Shown: positions 14,788 through 22,821, counted from the first letter of the stretch. The stretch is DNA of 36,560 nt from Erysipelotrichaceae bacterium (GCA_003520745.1 DOUE01000020.1:89136-125695), one strand, 5' to 3'. The notes: a model not told the origin generated them from the letters alone. Made by a program: numbers and translations.

Positions 14788-15588
14788 CTAAACATACATG
14801 TTTTTCTTATTGAAGATGATGATTCCTGCCGAATAGAGAATCACCGCGATGATGACGAATAGGATGGATCCAAAGATGACAAACGAATCCCCATTGACAA
14901 GCTTGATCGGATCAAAGAGGGCATACATGGACAAGTTTCCGATCCAAGCCAAACGATCATCCGCATTGCCAAGCATTTGTAGGATCATGAACGTCACCGG
15001 GATCCCGATTCCCAAACCAAGTGATAATTTCGATTCATTGGACAAGGCGGAAACGCAGAAACCGATACTTCCGATTGCCAGGAAATTCAGTATCGCGTAA
15101 AGGTTGAGCTGCACCCATACGAGTAGGTCCAACTCCCCTGGATACATCAGTTCGCTAAAAAGGAGACCAGCGATGGTGACACAGGTGAAATATAGGGTGA
15201 TCGACAAAATACTGAACAAAGCTTGGGTTGATGCGATCTTGATGCGGCTATTCGGGCTGGCAAGTAAATACGTCATGCTTCCTTTATCCACTAAAGAAGC
15301 GATGACGCGATGATTGACAACGACCGACAGTACGACGGGAAAGAGATACACAAGGAAACCATACAATGAACCTGCGATGAATCCAACCAAGGTAGTTCCA
15401 AAGGTATCGAATTGCAGCATCTTCACGAAAGCTTCCGGCAACATTTCCATCATCGCCTTCATGCTTTCGACTTGATCCGGGTCGAACATGGAAATCATAA
15501 TTCCGATATACATGACGAAGATTAAAAACATCAAGATCCAAATGAATCGATTGGCTCTGATATTTGCCTTAAAGAGCGGCCAAGACAT
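14788..15588 (-). CDS. ABC-2 type transporter permease
   Basis: The 266-residue protein has about six hydrophobic segments (residues roughly 13-33, 63-90, 110-140, 145-170, 180-200 and 235-260). A loop after the first segment is rich in Met and Glu. This is the ABC-2 permease layout of bacitracin/nisin-type exporters and Gram-positive multidrug exporters. Its ATG shares one base with the TAA of the ATP-binding gene upstream (TAATG), so the two are coupled and form one exporter. The substrate is unknown; antimicrobial or lipid export is common in this class. Confidence 0.85.
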   Translation of the reverse strand: MSWPLFKANIRANRFIWILMFLIFVMYIGIMISMFDPDQVESMKAMMEMLPEAFVKMLQFDTFGTTLVGFIAGSLYGFLVYLFPVVLSVVVNHRVIASLVDKGSMTYLLASPNSRIKIASTQALFSILSITLYFTCVTIAGLLFSELMYPGELDLLVWVQLNLYAILNFLAIGSIGFCVSALSNESKLSLGLGIGIPVTFMILQMLGNADDRLAWIGNLSMYALFDPIKLVNGDSFVIFGSILFVIIAVILYSAGIIIFNKKNMYV

Positions 15589-16469
15589 TATCTTACCTCC
15601 TTACCGTAATAACGGATGAAGATTTTCTCTAGAGTTTGAGCGGAGGATTCCAGCCCAATCACATCGCACTTCGATAGAAGAGACAAGAATTCGTTAAGGT
15701 TCTCCCCTACGAAGACTTCGAATCGGTTATTCCCGAGGTCGACGGACTCTTCAAGAATCGGTTTTAAGATATCTAGATCGCTTGGATTTTTGAGTGAAAT
15801 GAAATAACTACGTCTTAATTCATTCTTAAGCGTCGTTAAGTCTTCAACCGCGACGACGCGGCCTTCCTTGATGATGGCGGCTCTGGAACAAGTTCGTTCG
15901 ATTTCATCGAATTGATGGGAGGACATCAAAATGGTTTTCCCTCTGGCTTTTTCTTTCTGGATGAGTTCGATGAATCGACGTTGCATCAGTGGATCCAAGC
16001 CGGATGTCGGTTCATCGAGAATGAGGATTTCCGGATCATGCATGAACGCCGTGATCAGTGCAACCTTTTGTTTCATCCCTTTTGACATTTTCCTGATTTT
16101 CCGATCGCTTTCCAACTCAAAGAATTCGATCAATTCATTTCGTCGCGAACTTCCGTTCTTGCCACGCATCTTCGAGATGAAATCCATGAATTCATTACCG
16201 GTCATCTGGTCGAAGAATGCGATCTCACCCGGGAGATATCCAAGATTCTCGTGGATCTCCTTTGCCTTTGTCCGACAATCCAATCCGTTGATCGTCGCAA
16301 TCCCAGAAGTCGCATTGGTAAATCCGACTAATTGACGGATGGTGGTTGTTTTGCCTGCACCGTTTGGACCAAGGAATCCAAAGACTTCTCCTTTCTTCAC
16401 ATCAAAACTCACGTCGAAAATCCCTTTCTTGTTCGGATAGACTTTCGAAAGATGATCAATATGGATCAT
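15588..16469 (-). CDS. ABC transporter ATP-binding protein
   Basis: From ATG 16469 the protein has 293 residues and a complete nucleotide-binding domain: Walker A GPNGAGKT (34-41), signature region KMSKGMKQKVALI, Walker B ILILDEPTSGLDP and switch histidine MSSHQ. The roughly 80-residue C-terminal domain (SYFISLKNPSDLDIL to LEKIFIRYYG) is usual for ABC-2 exporters. An in-frame extension upstream to 16667 is read-through into the neighbouring peptidase region. I reject it because AGAGGG precedes ATG 16469 and the family begins with MIHIDHLSKVY-like sequence. It powers the permease encoded just downstream. Confidence 0.93.
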   Translation of the reverse strand: MIHIDHLSKVYPNKKGIFDVSFDVKKGEVFGFLGPNGAGKTTTIRQLVGFTNATSGIATINGLDCRTKAKEIHENLGYLPGEIAFFDQMTGNEFMDFISKMRGKNGSSRRNELIEFFELESDRKIRKMSKGMKQKVALITAFMHDPEILILDEPTSGLDPLMQRRFIELIQKEKARGKTILMSSHQFDEIERTCSRAAIIKEGRVVAVEDLTTLKNELRRSYFISLKNPSDLDILKPILEESVDLGNNRFEVFVGENLNEFLSLLSKCDVIGLESSAQTLEKIFIRYYGKEVR

Positions 16470-16509
16470 TTCATTGCCCTCTATGGGGATGAATTCCCCT
16501 CTATCTTTC

Positions 16510-16538
16510 ATGATAGGGTTTCTGGATGTTGAAAACAA
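16510..16538 (-). promoter_or_regulatory. promoter of the ABC exporter operon
   Basis: On the minus strand TTGTTT (16533-16538), 17 bases and TATCAT (16510-16515) give a plausible sigma-A promoter ending about 40 bases before the ATP-binding gene start. This separates the exporter genes from the peptidase gene. Confidence 0.5.
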
Positions 16539-16548
16539 GAGCAACCTA

Positions 16549-17634
16549 TCATTTATCCAACCATACGGCGCCGGCGGTCCAGCTCGCTTTGATCCTGGCT
16601 TTGTAGTCGCCATGATTGTCGATGGCTTTGTAATAGCCTTTCTTCTCGGTGTTCTGCGCATAGGCATAGACGGTCACCCAGTGGTTCCCGTAACTCTCGG
16701 GTCCCCCCAGCCACGTCGTCAACCCGACCGCGATGGGGCGCATCTGATCGACCTTCTGCGTGACGATGTCCCAGGTCGTAAACATCGTGAACTTGGGTTG
16801 GTATTGGTCGATGCCGTAGGATTCCATGAAACTCAAAAACCCGTAATAGATCGTAATCCCGATCGTCCCGGTATACGCACCTCCGATATGCAAACCCAAG
16901 AGATGCACCAACGATCCCGGACTCAGGGATCCGCGGGTACGCACCGCCGAAGGGACGAACGAAGGATCGATGTTGTCTTGGTAATAGGCAAGTAAAATCG
17001 CGACCGAGATAGGTCCGCACATCCCGTTCCCGATGGGGTAGTTGTCTTGATTGTTGATCCACATCCCAGCGTTATAGCGGATGAAGAGGGATTCGTGGAT
17101 CCCTGTCCACACCAACGGTTTAAACACGGGGTCTTGGATGGCTTGGGGCTCTTCCTCTTCCTCCGAGTCGCCGTCGACCAAGCGTTTGTTTACCTCGATC
17201 TGATTCATCGAAGGCGTAAAGGCGACCTCGCGTTGCGTATCCGCATCGAAGTAATCCTTCCTATCCCGGGTATAAAGATAATTGGACGGACCGCCGTAAA
17301 TCAAGTCGACGTCGTCCAATAAGACGTCCTCGAACGGGATCTTGGAATCATCGATCGAATACTCGGACAAGATGTAGGATCGATTGGTGATGATCGCATA
17401 GCCCGCATCCCGAAAGAGGGCAAGCGTGTAATTGTTCTTCAATTCCACATCCAACAAGGCATAGGTTTCCGATATCTTCACTTCCTTGCCTTCGAGTTCC
17501 AAAATCTGGCGGATGATCTGCTCGGTGAGGGTCGATGGAAAGGAGGGTGATGTGGGGGATGAAGAAGGAGAAAAAGAGAACAGGAAAAGGATAAACGCCA
17601 TGAAGAGGGTTCCAAGGATGCGGGTGGTTTTCAT
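16549..17634 (-). CDS. secreted C39-like papain-fold cysteine peptidase
   Basis: The 361-residue protein starts with a signal peptide (MKTTR, then a hydrophobic core to about residue 22), followed by a low-complexity Ser/Pro stretch. A propeptide-like region reaches about residue 165 and ends in an acidic run SEEEEEPQ. The mature domain has IGNGMCGPISVAILLAY (Cys206), SYGNHWVTVYAY (His318) and YKAIDNHGDYK (Asp339/Asn340), the Cys-His-Asp arrangement of C39-like and related papain-fold peptidases. It therefore probably works outside the membrane, cleaving peptides; no substrate or neighbour partner is apparent. GAAAGGAGAGAACG precedes ATG 17634. Confidence 0.75.
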   Translation of the reverse strand: MKTTRILGTLFMAFILFLFSFSPSSSPTSPSFPSTLTEQIIRQILELEGKEVKISETYALLDVELKNNYTLALFRDAGYAIITNRSYILSEYSIDDSKIPFEDVLLDDVDLIYGGPSNYLYTRDRKDYFDADTQREVAFTPSMNQIEVNKRLVDGDSEEEEEPQAIQDPVFKPLVWTGIHESLFIRYNAGMWINNQDNYPIGNGMCGPISVAILLAYYQDNIDPSFVPSAVRTRGSLSPGSLVHLLGLHIGGAYTGTIGITIYYGFLSFMESYGIDQYQPKFTMFTTWDIVTQKVDQMRPIAVGLTTWLGGPESYGNHWVTVYAYAQNTEKKGYYKAIDNHGDYKARIKASWTAGAVWLDK

Positions 17635-17660
17635 CGTTCTCTCCTTTCTCTTTTGAGTTT

Positions 17661-17688
17661 ATTATACGTCAAAGGGAAGATGGGTGAA
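17661..17688 (-). promoter_or_regulatory. promoter of the secreted peptidase gene
   Basis: On the minus strand TTCACC (17683-17688), 16 bases and a perfect TATAAT (17661-17666) lie just ahead of the peptidase ribosome site. The -10 is strong and the -35 weak. Confidence 0.45.
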
Positions 17689-17773
17689 GACGGGATGCAT
17701 GAGACACGTCGAGTAAGTAGTCACATCGTAACACAAAACGAAAAAGGAAGGAATAACGAAGGACAAAAAGAAA

Positions 17774-17792
17774 AAGAACGAGGTTCGTTCTT
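17774..17792 (-). terminator. intrinsic terminator of the EIIA gene
   Basis: AAGAACGA (17774-17781) pairs with TCGTTCTT (17785-17792) around a three-base loop. On the minus strand the stem is followed by TTTCTTTTTG, and it overlaps the EIIA stop codon. Confidence 0.65.
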
Positions 17793-18177
17793 AGGGAAGG
17801 ATTCGGATGGATGCGGCCGCATCGTGGGCGATCCGTCGTGCGAGGGTGTTCAAATCAAGCTCTCCGCGTAGCGCACAGGCCTCAAGCGCCATCTTAAGAT
17901 TGAGTCCGGTAACGACACGGACATCCCCGAAAAGTTTCGCGACGTGGGCGGCGCAGTCTGTCGTGATCCCATCTTCCAGGTCCGTCAAGATCAGCATCCC
18001 TTCGAACGGTTGGTTCAGGCGATAGATCTGAAGGATCCGGTCGCAGAAGTGCTTCGGATCATCTTCGTTGAGCAGGCAGCACGCGTCGATCTGAACACTT
18101 TCCCCATAGAAGCGGTTGAGGGATTGTTTGACTCCGTCCGCGAACGAACCATGGGATAAGAGTAAAAGACTGATCAT
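17791..18177 (-). CDS. PTS EIIA component, mannose (EIIA-Man) family, orphan
   Basis: The 128-residue protein has the EIIA-Man fold signature: LLSHGSFADGVKQSL with the phosphorylatable His9, then LILTDLEDGITTDCA at the place of the LTDLxGGSPxN loop, and VVTGLNLKMALEA. It would accept phosphate from HPr on His9. No EIIB, EIIC or EIID gene is in the window, so it may serve a transporter encoded elsewhere, act as a regulatory phosphoprotein, or pair with a DhaM-like kinase system. It is divergent from the MarR gene across 155 bases, and AAGGAGACG precedes its ATG. Confidence 0.8.
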   Translation of the reverse strand: MISLLLLSHGSFADGVKQSLNRFYGESVQIDACCLLNEDDPKHFCDRILQIYRLNQPFEGMLILTDLEDGITTDCAAHVAKLFGDVRVVTGLNLKMALEACALRGELDLNTLARRIAHDAAASIRILP

Positions 18178-18266
18178 CGTACGTCTCCTTGTCGAGTTGG
18201 ATTCTGAATCAAGTATATCATATCATTCGAGAAACGAATCACATTTAGAGGGAAAAGAGGAAGGAC

Positions 18267-18314
18267 GTAATTGGTTGACACATCAACCAATTACCCGTAT
18301 AATTCTACGGTAAT
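18267..18314 (+). promoter_or_regulatory. consensus sigma-A promoter with MarR-type palindromic operators
   Basis: TTGACA (18275-18280), 17 bases and TATAAT (18298-18303) match the sigma-A consensus at every base. A perfect palindrome of 12-base arms, 18267-18278 and 18283-18294, with four bases between, spans the -35. A second, imperfect one (ATTACCCGTA with TACGGTAAT, 18290-18314) spans the -10. This is a very strong promoter that needs repression, presumably by the MarR protein encoded immediately downstream. Confidence 0.85.
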
Positions 18315-18332
18315 CAGAAAAGGAGAGGCACG

Positions 18333-18773
18333 ATGAAACGCAATATCGGACGATCCATGTCGATCCTGCATCGACAAGCCCAGGTCTTCCATACCCACTC
18401 GTTAAAGTCGTTTGGGATCAGTGCCGGGGAATATCCTTTCCTACTCTATCTCTATACCCATGACGGATGTACCCAGGATGATCTGGTGAACGCCTTGACC
18501 ATCGATAAGGCGGCGACCGCGCGTGCGATCGCTTCGTTGGAAGAAAAAGGATACGTAAGCAGAGGGAAGATCGATGCGGATAAACGATGCAACCATATCA
18601 AGTTAAGCGACAAGGCCAAAGAGAACGAAGTTGAAATACGAAGAAGAGTGTATGCCTGGAGCGAGTTCCTCAGTGAAGACATCGATCCGGAAACACTGAA
18701 GATCGTCGAAGACACCTTGGATAAAATGGTGGAAAAAGTGGAGAAACGAAAGAAAGAAACGGAGATCGAATAA
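18333..18773 (+). CDS. MarR family transcriptional regulator
   Basis: The 146-residue protein has the MarR winged helix: TQDDLVNALTIDKAATARAI (about 51-70) as helix-turn-helix, then LEEKGYVSRGKIDADKRCNH as the wing with its conserved D-x-R. The flanking helices form the dimer interface. AAAGGAGAGG precedes ATG 18333. It should bind the palindromes on its own promoter and so control both itself and the MATE transporter, whose ATG follows its stop with no gap. A drug- or metabolite-responsive efflux switch is the usual role of this pairing. Confidence 0.92.
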   Translation: MKRNIGRSMSILHRQAQVFHTHSLKSFGISAGEYPFLLYLYTHDGCTQDDLVNALTIDKAATARAIASLEEKGYVSRGKIDADKRCNHIKLSDKAKENEVEIRRRVYAWSEFLSEDIDPETLKIVEDTLDKMVEKVEKRKKETEIE

Positions 18774-20168
18774 ATGGATCACAAGAACCCTCTCGGTGAG
18801 GAAAAGGTAAGTAAACTATTATTGAGATTCTCCATCCCTGCGATCGTCGGGATGATGGTGAATGCGCTCTATAACATCGTCGACCGGATCTATATCGGAA
18901 ACAGTCCGATGCTCGGACCCAACGGGTTGGCCGGGATCACCATCGGGTTTCCGTTGATGCTGATCATGTTGGCGATCGGGGTGTTGTTCGGGGTCGGGGG
19001 TGCCACCCTATTCGCGATGCGCTTGGGACAGAAGAAACCCAAGGAAGCCGAGAACGTATTGGGCAACGCCTTTGTCATGTTGGTGGCTTCGGGGATCCTT
19101 TATTCCATCCTGGGGTCGATCTTCCTGGTTCCGATTTTAGAAGCCTTCGGCGCCAGTCCGATCGTCCTTCCTTATGCCGTTGAATACATGCGCATCATCT
19201 TCTTCGGATCGACGTTCCAAATCGTCAGTATGGGCTTGAACCACTTCATCCGCGGGGATGGAAACCCCAAAGTCGCCATGATGACGATGTTCCTTGGTGC
19301 CGGCACCAACATCGTCCTGGATCCGCTCTTCATCTATACCTTCAAGATGGGGATGGCCGGTGCGGCCTGGGCGACCATCATCGCCCAAGCGATCTCAGCG
19401 ACCTGGGTCGTCCTCTATTTCATCGGCAAACGCAGCCGCAGTAAACTGCGGGTCGAGAACCTCAAACCGAAACTAAGCATCGTCGCGAAAATCTCGGCGC
19501 TGGGTTTACCTGGATTCGCCCTGCAATTGGCGAGCAGCGTCTTGAATACGGTACTGAATAAAACCTTGTTCATGTACGGTGGGGACTTGGCTGTATCGGG
19601 CATGGGCGTCATCAACAGCGTCCAAACCTTCCTCATCATGCCGATCATCGGGTTGAACCAAGGGGTCCAACCGATCATCAGTTTCAATTTCGGTGCACAG
19701 AAGTTCGATCGCGTCAAAACGGCGGCCAAACTCGCCATCGCGGCGGCGACACTCATCGTCACCGTCGGCTTCCTCATCACCCGTCTCATCCCGGTGATCC
19801 TTGTCTCCCTGTTCAACCGCGATCCCGAACTCTTAACCTTCGGTAGCTATGCGATCACTTCCTGGTTCCTCTGTCTTCCGGTCGTCGGCTTCCAAATCAT
19901 CGGCGCCAACTTCTTTCAAGCGATCGGACGCTCGAAAACCGCGATGTTCTTGACCTTGACCCGCCAGGTCATCCTCTTGATTCCTGCCGTATTGATCTTC
20001 CCGCAACTCTGGGGAATGGACGGTCTCCTGCATGCGGCGCCTTTCGCCGACTTCCTCTCCGCGATTCTGACCGGGCTCTTCTTCTATCGTGGAATGAAAG
20101 ACCTGACCAAGATGCATGAGGGACAAGCGACGGAAATCCTGCAGGAAGGGATCCTCGATATCTCATAA
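18774..20168 (+). CDS. MATE family efflux transporter
   Basis: The 464-residue membrane protein fits the MATE (NorM/DinF-like) family in length and in its 12 hydrophobic segments arranged as two similar halves. Family-like segments are LLLRFSIPAIVGMMVNALYNIVDRIYIG near the N-terminus (about 15-42), FIRGDGNPKVAM after helix four, and FNFGAQKFDRVK in the second half. It exports cationic drugs or metabolites by sodium or proton antiport. It is cotranscribed with the MarR gene and ends just before a strong bidirectional terminator. Confidence 0.93.
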   Translation: MDHKNPLGEEKVSKLLLRFSIPAIVGMMVNALYNIVDRIYIGNSPMLGPNGLAGITIGFPLMLIMLAIGVLFGVGGATLFAMRLGQKKPKEAENVLGNAFVMLVASGILYSILGSIFLVPILEAFGASPIVLPYAVEYMRIIFFGSTFQIVSMGLNHFIRGDGNPKVAMMTMFLGAGTNIVLDPLFIYTFKMGMAGAAWATIIAQAISATWVVLYFIGKRSRSKLRVENLKPKLSIVAKISALGLPGFALQLASSVLNTVLNKTLFMYGGDLAVSGMGVINSVQTFLIMPIIGLNQGVQPIISFNFGAQKFDRVKTAAKLAIAAATLIVTVGFLITRLIPVILVSLFNRDPELLTFGSYAITSWFLCLPVVGFQIIGANFFQAIGRSKTAMFLTLTRQVILLIPAVLIFPQLWGMDGLLHAAPFADFLSAILTGLFFYRGMKDLTKMHEGQATEILQEGILDIS

Positions 20169-20170
20169 CG

Positions 20171-20201
20171 AAAAACGGACTTCATCGCGAAGTCCGTTTT
20201 T
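20171..20201. terminator. bidirectional intrinsic terminator (MATE / RpiR)
   Basis: AAAAACGGACTTC (20171-20183) pairs perfectly with GAAGTCCGTTTTT (20189-20201) around a five-base loop. It serves the MATE gene on the plus strand and the convergent RpiR gene on the minus strand. Confidence 0.9.
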
Positions 20202-20205
20202 ATGT

Positions 20206-20952
20206 TTAGATGTCCGATCCTTGAATGGCTTCGAGGGCTTTCGCTTCCTCGATCAAACGTTGTATGACTTCCTCGATGAAGAGGAAAAATACGGTACGTG
20301 ATTTTTCATGAGGTTTGAGGTCCGAGGATTGCGGGAACTTGCTGAGCCAGAACAGACGGTCGCAAGTACTCATCAACGACGTGTTGTATTCTTCCGCGAT
20401 CACCAAGACATCCGAACCCTTCGCCTTGGTGGATTGATAGACGGACTCAAACGAACGGAACGAACCGGTCGCGGTGAAAATCACAACCAAGGTCTTGTCG
20501 TCGACCATCGTCCGGATAGACAATTCATCCGGGACGGCGATGACGAACTTGTTGGTGAAGATGCGTAGCTTATATTCGAAATAGGTGGCGACGATGAACG
20601 ACGGGCCATAACCGAAGAGGATGATTTTCTCATGGCTGTCGAGCAGACTCATGAATTCATCCACCAACGATTGGTCGAAGTCCGCGATGAAATGCTGGAT
20701 GCGATCCAACTCGTTGGATGTCCTTTTACTTGGCATTTCCCGCCCATACAGGAAATCCATATACTGCTTATAATTCTTGAATCCAAGTTTTTTCACGAAC
20801 TTGGAGATCTTGGAAATCGAACAATCGTTCATTTCCGCCGCCTTCGTGATCTTCAAATCGGCGTGTTCGAGCGCATAGGCTTGGATATTGCGGTAGATTT
20901 CCTGTTCCAGAGGATTCAAGCGACTAAGATCGATATTGATCATGACATACAC
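20206..20952 (-). CDS. MurR/RpiR family transcriptional regulator
   Basis: The 248-residue protein has an N-terminal RpiR helix-turn-helix (ITKAAEMNDCSISKISKFVK, about 34-53, then LGFKNYKQYMDFL). A SIS domain covers about residues 95-225, with KIILFGYGPSFIVATYF and VVIFTATGSFRSF as the phosphosugar-binding loops. RpiR proteins sense phosphorylated sugars or polyols. It is divergent from the catabolic operon that starts at 21217, with an inverted repeat in the shared intergenic region, so it is the likely regulator of that operon. GAAAAGGGG precedes ATG 20952. Confidence 0.9.
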   Translation of the reverse strand: MYVMINIDLSRLNPLEQEIYRNIQAYALEHADLKITKAAEMNDCSISKISKFVKKLGFKNYKQYMDFLYGREMPSKRTSNELDRIQHFIADFDQSLVDEFMSLLDSHEKIILFGYGPSFIVATYFEYKLRIFTNKFVIAVPDELSIRTMVDDKTLVVIFTATGSFRSFESVYQSTKAKGSDVLVIAEEYNTSLMSTCDRLFWLSKFPQSSDLKPHEKSRTVFFLFIEEVIQRLIEEAKALEAIQGSDI

Positions 20953-21056
20953 ATCCCCTTTTCATTTATGAACACTTGAGTTCATTTTAGCATTTTTTGA
21001 CCTTTCGGTAAAGAATTCTTGCTTCGAGGTGATCGATCCCATATCCATCCCTAAAG

Positions 21057-21106
21057 GAAAGTTTTCCATATTAAGAAAATGAAAACGCTTTGAATAGAAA
21101 ACTTTC
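21057..21106. promoter_or_regulatory. inverted repeat, candidate RpiR operator
   Basis: GAAAGTTTTC (21057-21066) and GAAAACTTTC (21097-21106) are perfect inverted arms separated by 30 bases. A further GAAAAC at 21081-21086 lies between them. The array ends 11 bases before the -35 of the catabolic operon promoter, a suitable place for RpiR binding. Confidence 0.55.
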
Positions 21107-21117
21107 GCATATTTTTG

Positions 21118-21146
21118 TTGACTTGCCGGAAATCTCGGATTATCAT
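21118..21146 (+). promoter_or_regulatory. promoter of the ygc-like catabolic operon
   Basis: TTGACT (21118-21123), 17 bases and TATCAT (21141-21146) match the sigma-A consensus at 10 of 12 positions. The leader to the first gene is about 65 bases. Confidence 0.7.
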
Positions 21147-21216
21147 GTACTCGTAACCGCTTTCTTTTTTAATAGAAGCCGGAATACAAAAGAATGCAAC
21201 ATCGGAGGAAACAAGA

Positions 21217-22689
21217 ATGGATAAAGCAACACTGCTGGAAGAATTATCAGGTTTTCTGACAAAGGATCAAATCAACACGAATTACGACGACTTGTATGAT
21301 GCATCGGCGGATCGATACAAGAAATATGCGAAAGCCCGCAAAGTCTTGGATGTCCCCCTACCCACCGCGATCGTTTATCCCAACAACACGGAAGAAGTCA
21401 GCAAACTCTTGGTTTTCTGTAACGACAACCGCATCAACGTCATCCCCAGAGGCGGGAAGACGGCGACGGAAGGCGGCTTGGAAAACTGGAAAGAATTGAC
21501 GCTGGTCATCGACGCCGACCGTCTAAACAAAATCATCAAGGTCGACGAGTACAACATGCAGGCGACGGTGGAAGCCGGCGTACGCTTACAGGAACTCGAA
21601 GACGTATTAAGAGCCAGAGGCTATACCACGGGGCATTCCCCGCAGTCCAAACCGGTCGCCAAATTCGGCGGCTTGGTCGCGACCCGCAGCATCGGTCAGT
21701 TCTCCACTTTATACGGGGGGATCGAAGACATGGTCGTCGGACTGGAATGCGTCTTCCCCAACGGGCACATCTCGCGCATCAAGAACGTCTCCCGTCGTGC
21801 CGGCGGACCGGACATCCGGCATATCGCCATCGGCAACGAAGGCACGCTCTGCTACATCACCGAAGTCACAGTCAAGATCTTCAAGCATTTCCCGGAAAAC
21901 AACAAGTTCTACGGCTACTTGATCAAAGACGTCGACACCGGCATCAAAGTCTTGCGCGAAGTCATGGCCAACGGCTATCGTCCTTCGGTCGCACGGACTT
22001 ATTCGGAAGAAGACGCGCATCAACATTTCTACCACTTCCATAAGGACAAATGCGTTTTGATCTTCATGGCGGAAGGCAACAAGGACATCGTCGAAGCGAC
22101 CTGCAGAGGCATCGAAGCTTCCGTCGAGAAATTCAAAGACGGCATCCTGGAATATGTCGACAGTAAACTGATCGAGAGTTGGTTCAACCATCTCAACTGG
22201 TCGCAGAAAGACATCGACGACGAGTTCGAAGGCATGCTTGAAAAAGACTACCATGCGGGATTCACCACGGAGATTTCCGCCGACTGGTCGACGATTCCGC
22301 AAATCTACGCCAACGTCATGAACCGTGTCCGCAACGAATTCCCGCGCGCCCATGATTTGACGATGCTGGGGGGACATTCCTCGCACAGCTACATCAACGG
22401 GACCAACATGTACTTCGTCTACAACTACAACATCAACTGCGAACCGGAAGATGAAATGCGCATCTACCACCATCCGCTACAGACGATCATCGTCGAAGAA
22501 ACCCTGAAACTGGGCGGATCGATGTGCCATCACCACGGGATCGGGAAATACCGCAACGAATGGACGAAGGAAGAACACGGATCGGCCTATTACATGCTTG
22601 AGAAACTGAAGGAAACCTTCGACCCCAACGGCATCATGAATTTCGGGACGATCTATCCGCAAGAAGAAGGCGTGAAGTTTCAGAAGTAA
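21217..22689 (+). CDS. FAD-linked oxidase, YgcU / alkyl-DHAP synthase-like
   Basis: The 490-residue flavoenzyme has the FAD-binding type 4 (VAO/PCMH) fold. VIPRGGKTATEGG (about 75-87) and KPVAKFGGLVATRSIGQFST (about 146-165) form the FAD pyrophosphate site, and GNEGTLCYITEVTVKIF follows. The C-terminal domain carries MCHHHGIGKYR, the histidine-rich motif of alkyldihydroxyacetonephosphate synthases and of E. coli YgcU. It probably oxidises a hydroxy-acid or polyol-derived substrate and passes electrons to the ETF encoded downstream; this is inferred from operon content. ATCGGAGGAAACAAG precedes ATG 21217. Full family length, no defects seen. Confidence 0.85.
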   Translation: MDKATLLEELSGFLTKDQINTNYDDLYDASADRYKKYAKARKVLDVPLPTAIVYPNNTEEVSKLLVFCNDNRINVIPRGGKTATEGGLENWKELTLVIDADRLNKIIKVDEYNMQATVEAGVRLQELEDVLRARGYTTGHSPQSKPVAKFGGLVATRSIGQFSTLYGGIEDMVVGLECVFPNGHISRIKNVSRRAGGPDIRHIAIGNEGTLCYITEVTVKIFKHFPENNKFYGYLIKDVDTGIKVLREVMANGYRPSVARTYSEEDAHQHFYHFHKDKCVLIFMAEGNKDIVEATCRGIEASVEKFKDGILEYVDSKLIESWFNHLNWSQKDIDDEFEGMLEKDYHAGFTTEISADWSTIPQIYANVMNRVRNEFPRAHDLTMLGGHSSHSYINGTNMYFVYNYNINCEPEDEMRIYHHPLQTIIVEETLKLGGSMCHHHGIGKYRNEWTKEEHGSAYYMLEKLKETFDPNGIMNFGTIYPQEEGVKFQK

Positions 22690-22700
22690 GGACGGTTATA

Positions 22701-22795
22701 CCTCCGGCCGTTGCGAAAAGATCCGACGGACCCGCTAAGCGATATCATGCTTCCTGTGTGTACCACAACGGCGAAGTCGGATCTCAACCCGGAGT
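22701..22795 (+). ncRNA. candidate structured RNA with pseudoknot in the oxidase-MFS intergenic region
   Basis: In the 132-base gap three perfect complementary sets occur. CTCCGG (22702-22707) with CCGGAG (22789-22794) closes the element. GCCGTTG (22707-22713) pairs with CAACGGC (22766-22772). GATCCGAC (22720-22727) pairs with GTCGGATC (22776-22783). The last two interleave and form an H-type pseudoknot inside the first. CGCTAAGCG (22733-22741) could be a small internal hairpin. The MFS ribosome site starts about 16 bases downstream. I recognise no named RNA family, and an HDV-like ribozyme is unlikely because no P4 or catalytic J4/2 fits between the two 3' strands. A regulatory role is inferred. 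Confidence 0.45.
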
Positions 22796-22821
22796 CATAA
22801 TAAAGAAAAAGGGAGGCCTAT

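Noticed and set aside
16470..16667. Upstream extension of the ABC ATP-binding protein by 66 residues
   Set aside because: It overlaps the antisense end of the peptidase gene region, has no family likeness, and a good ribosome site precedes the internal ATG 16469.
21709..22473. 254-codon open frame on the minus strand inside the FAD oxidase gene
   Set aside because: It is an antisense shadow of a well-conserved gene with strong codon bias, has no ribosome site and no recognisable domain.
22701..22795. HDV-like self-cleaving ribozyme
   Set aside because: The P1/P2 topology is similar, but only three bases lie between the two 3' strands, leaving no room for P4 and the catalytic J4/2 segment.
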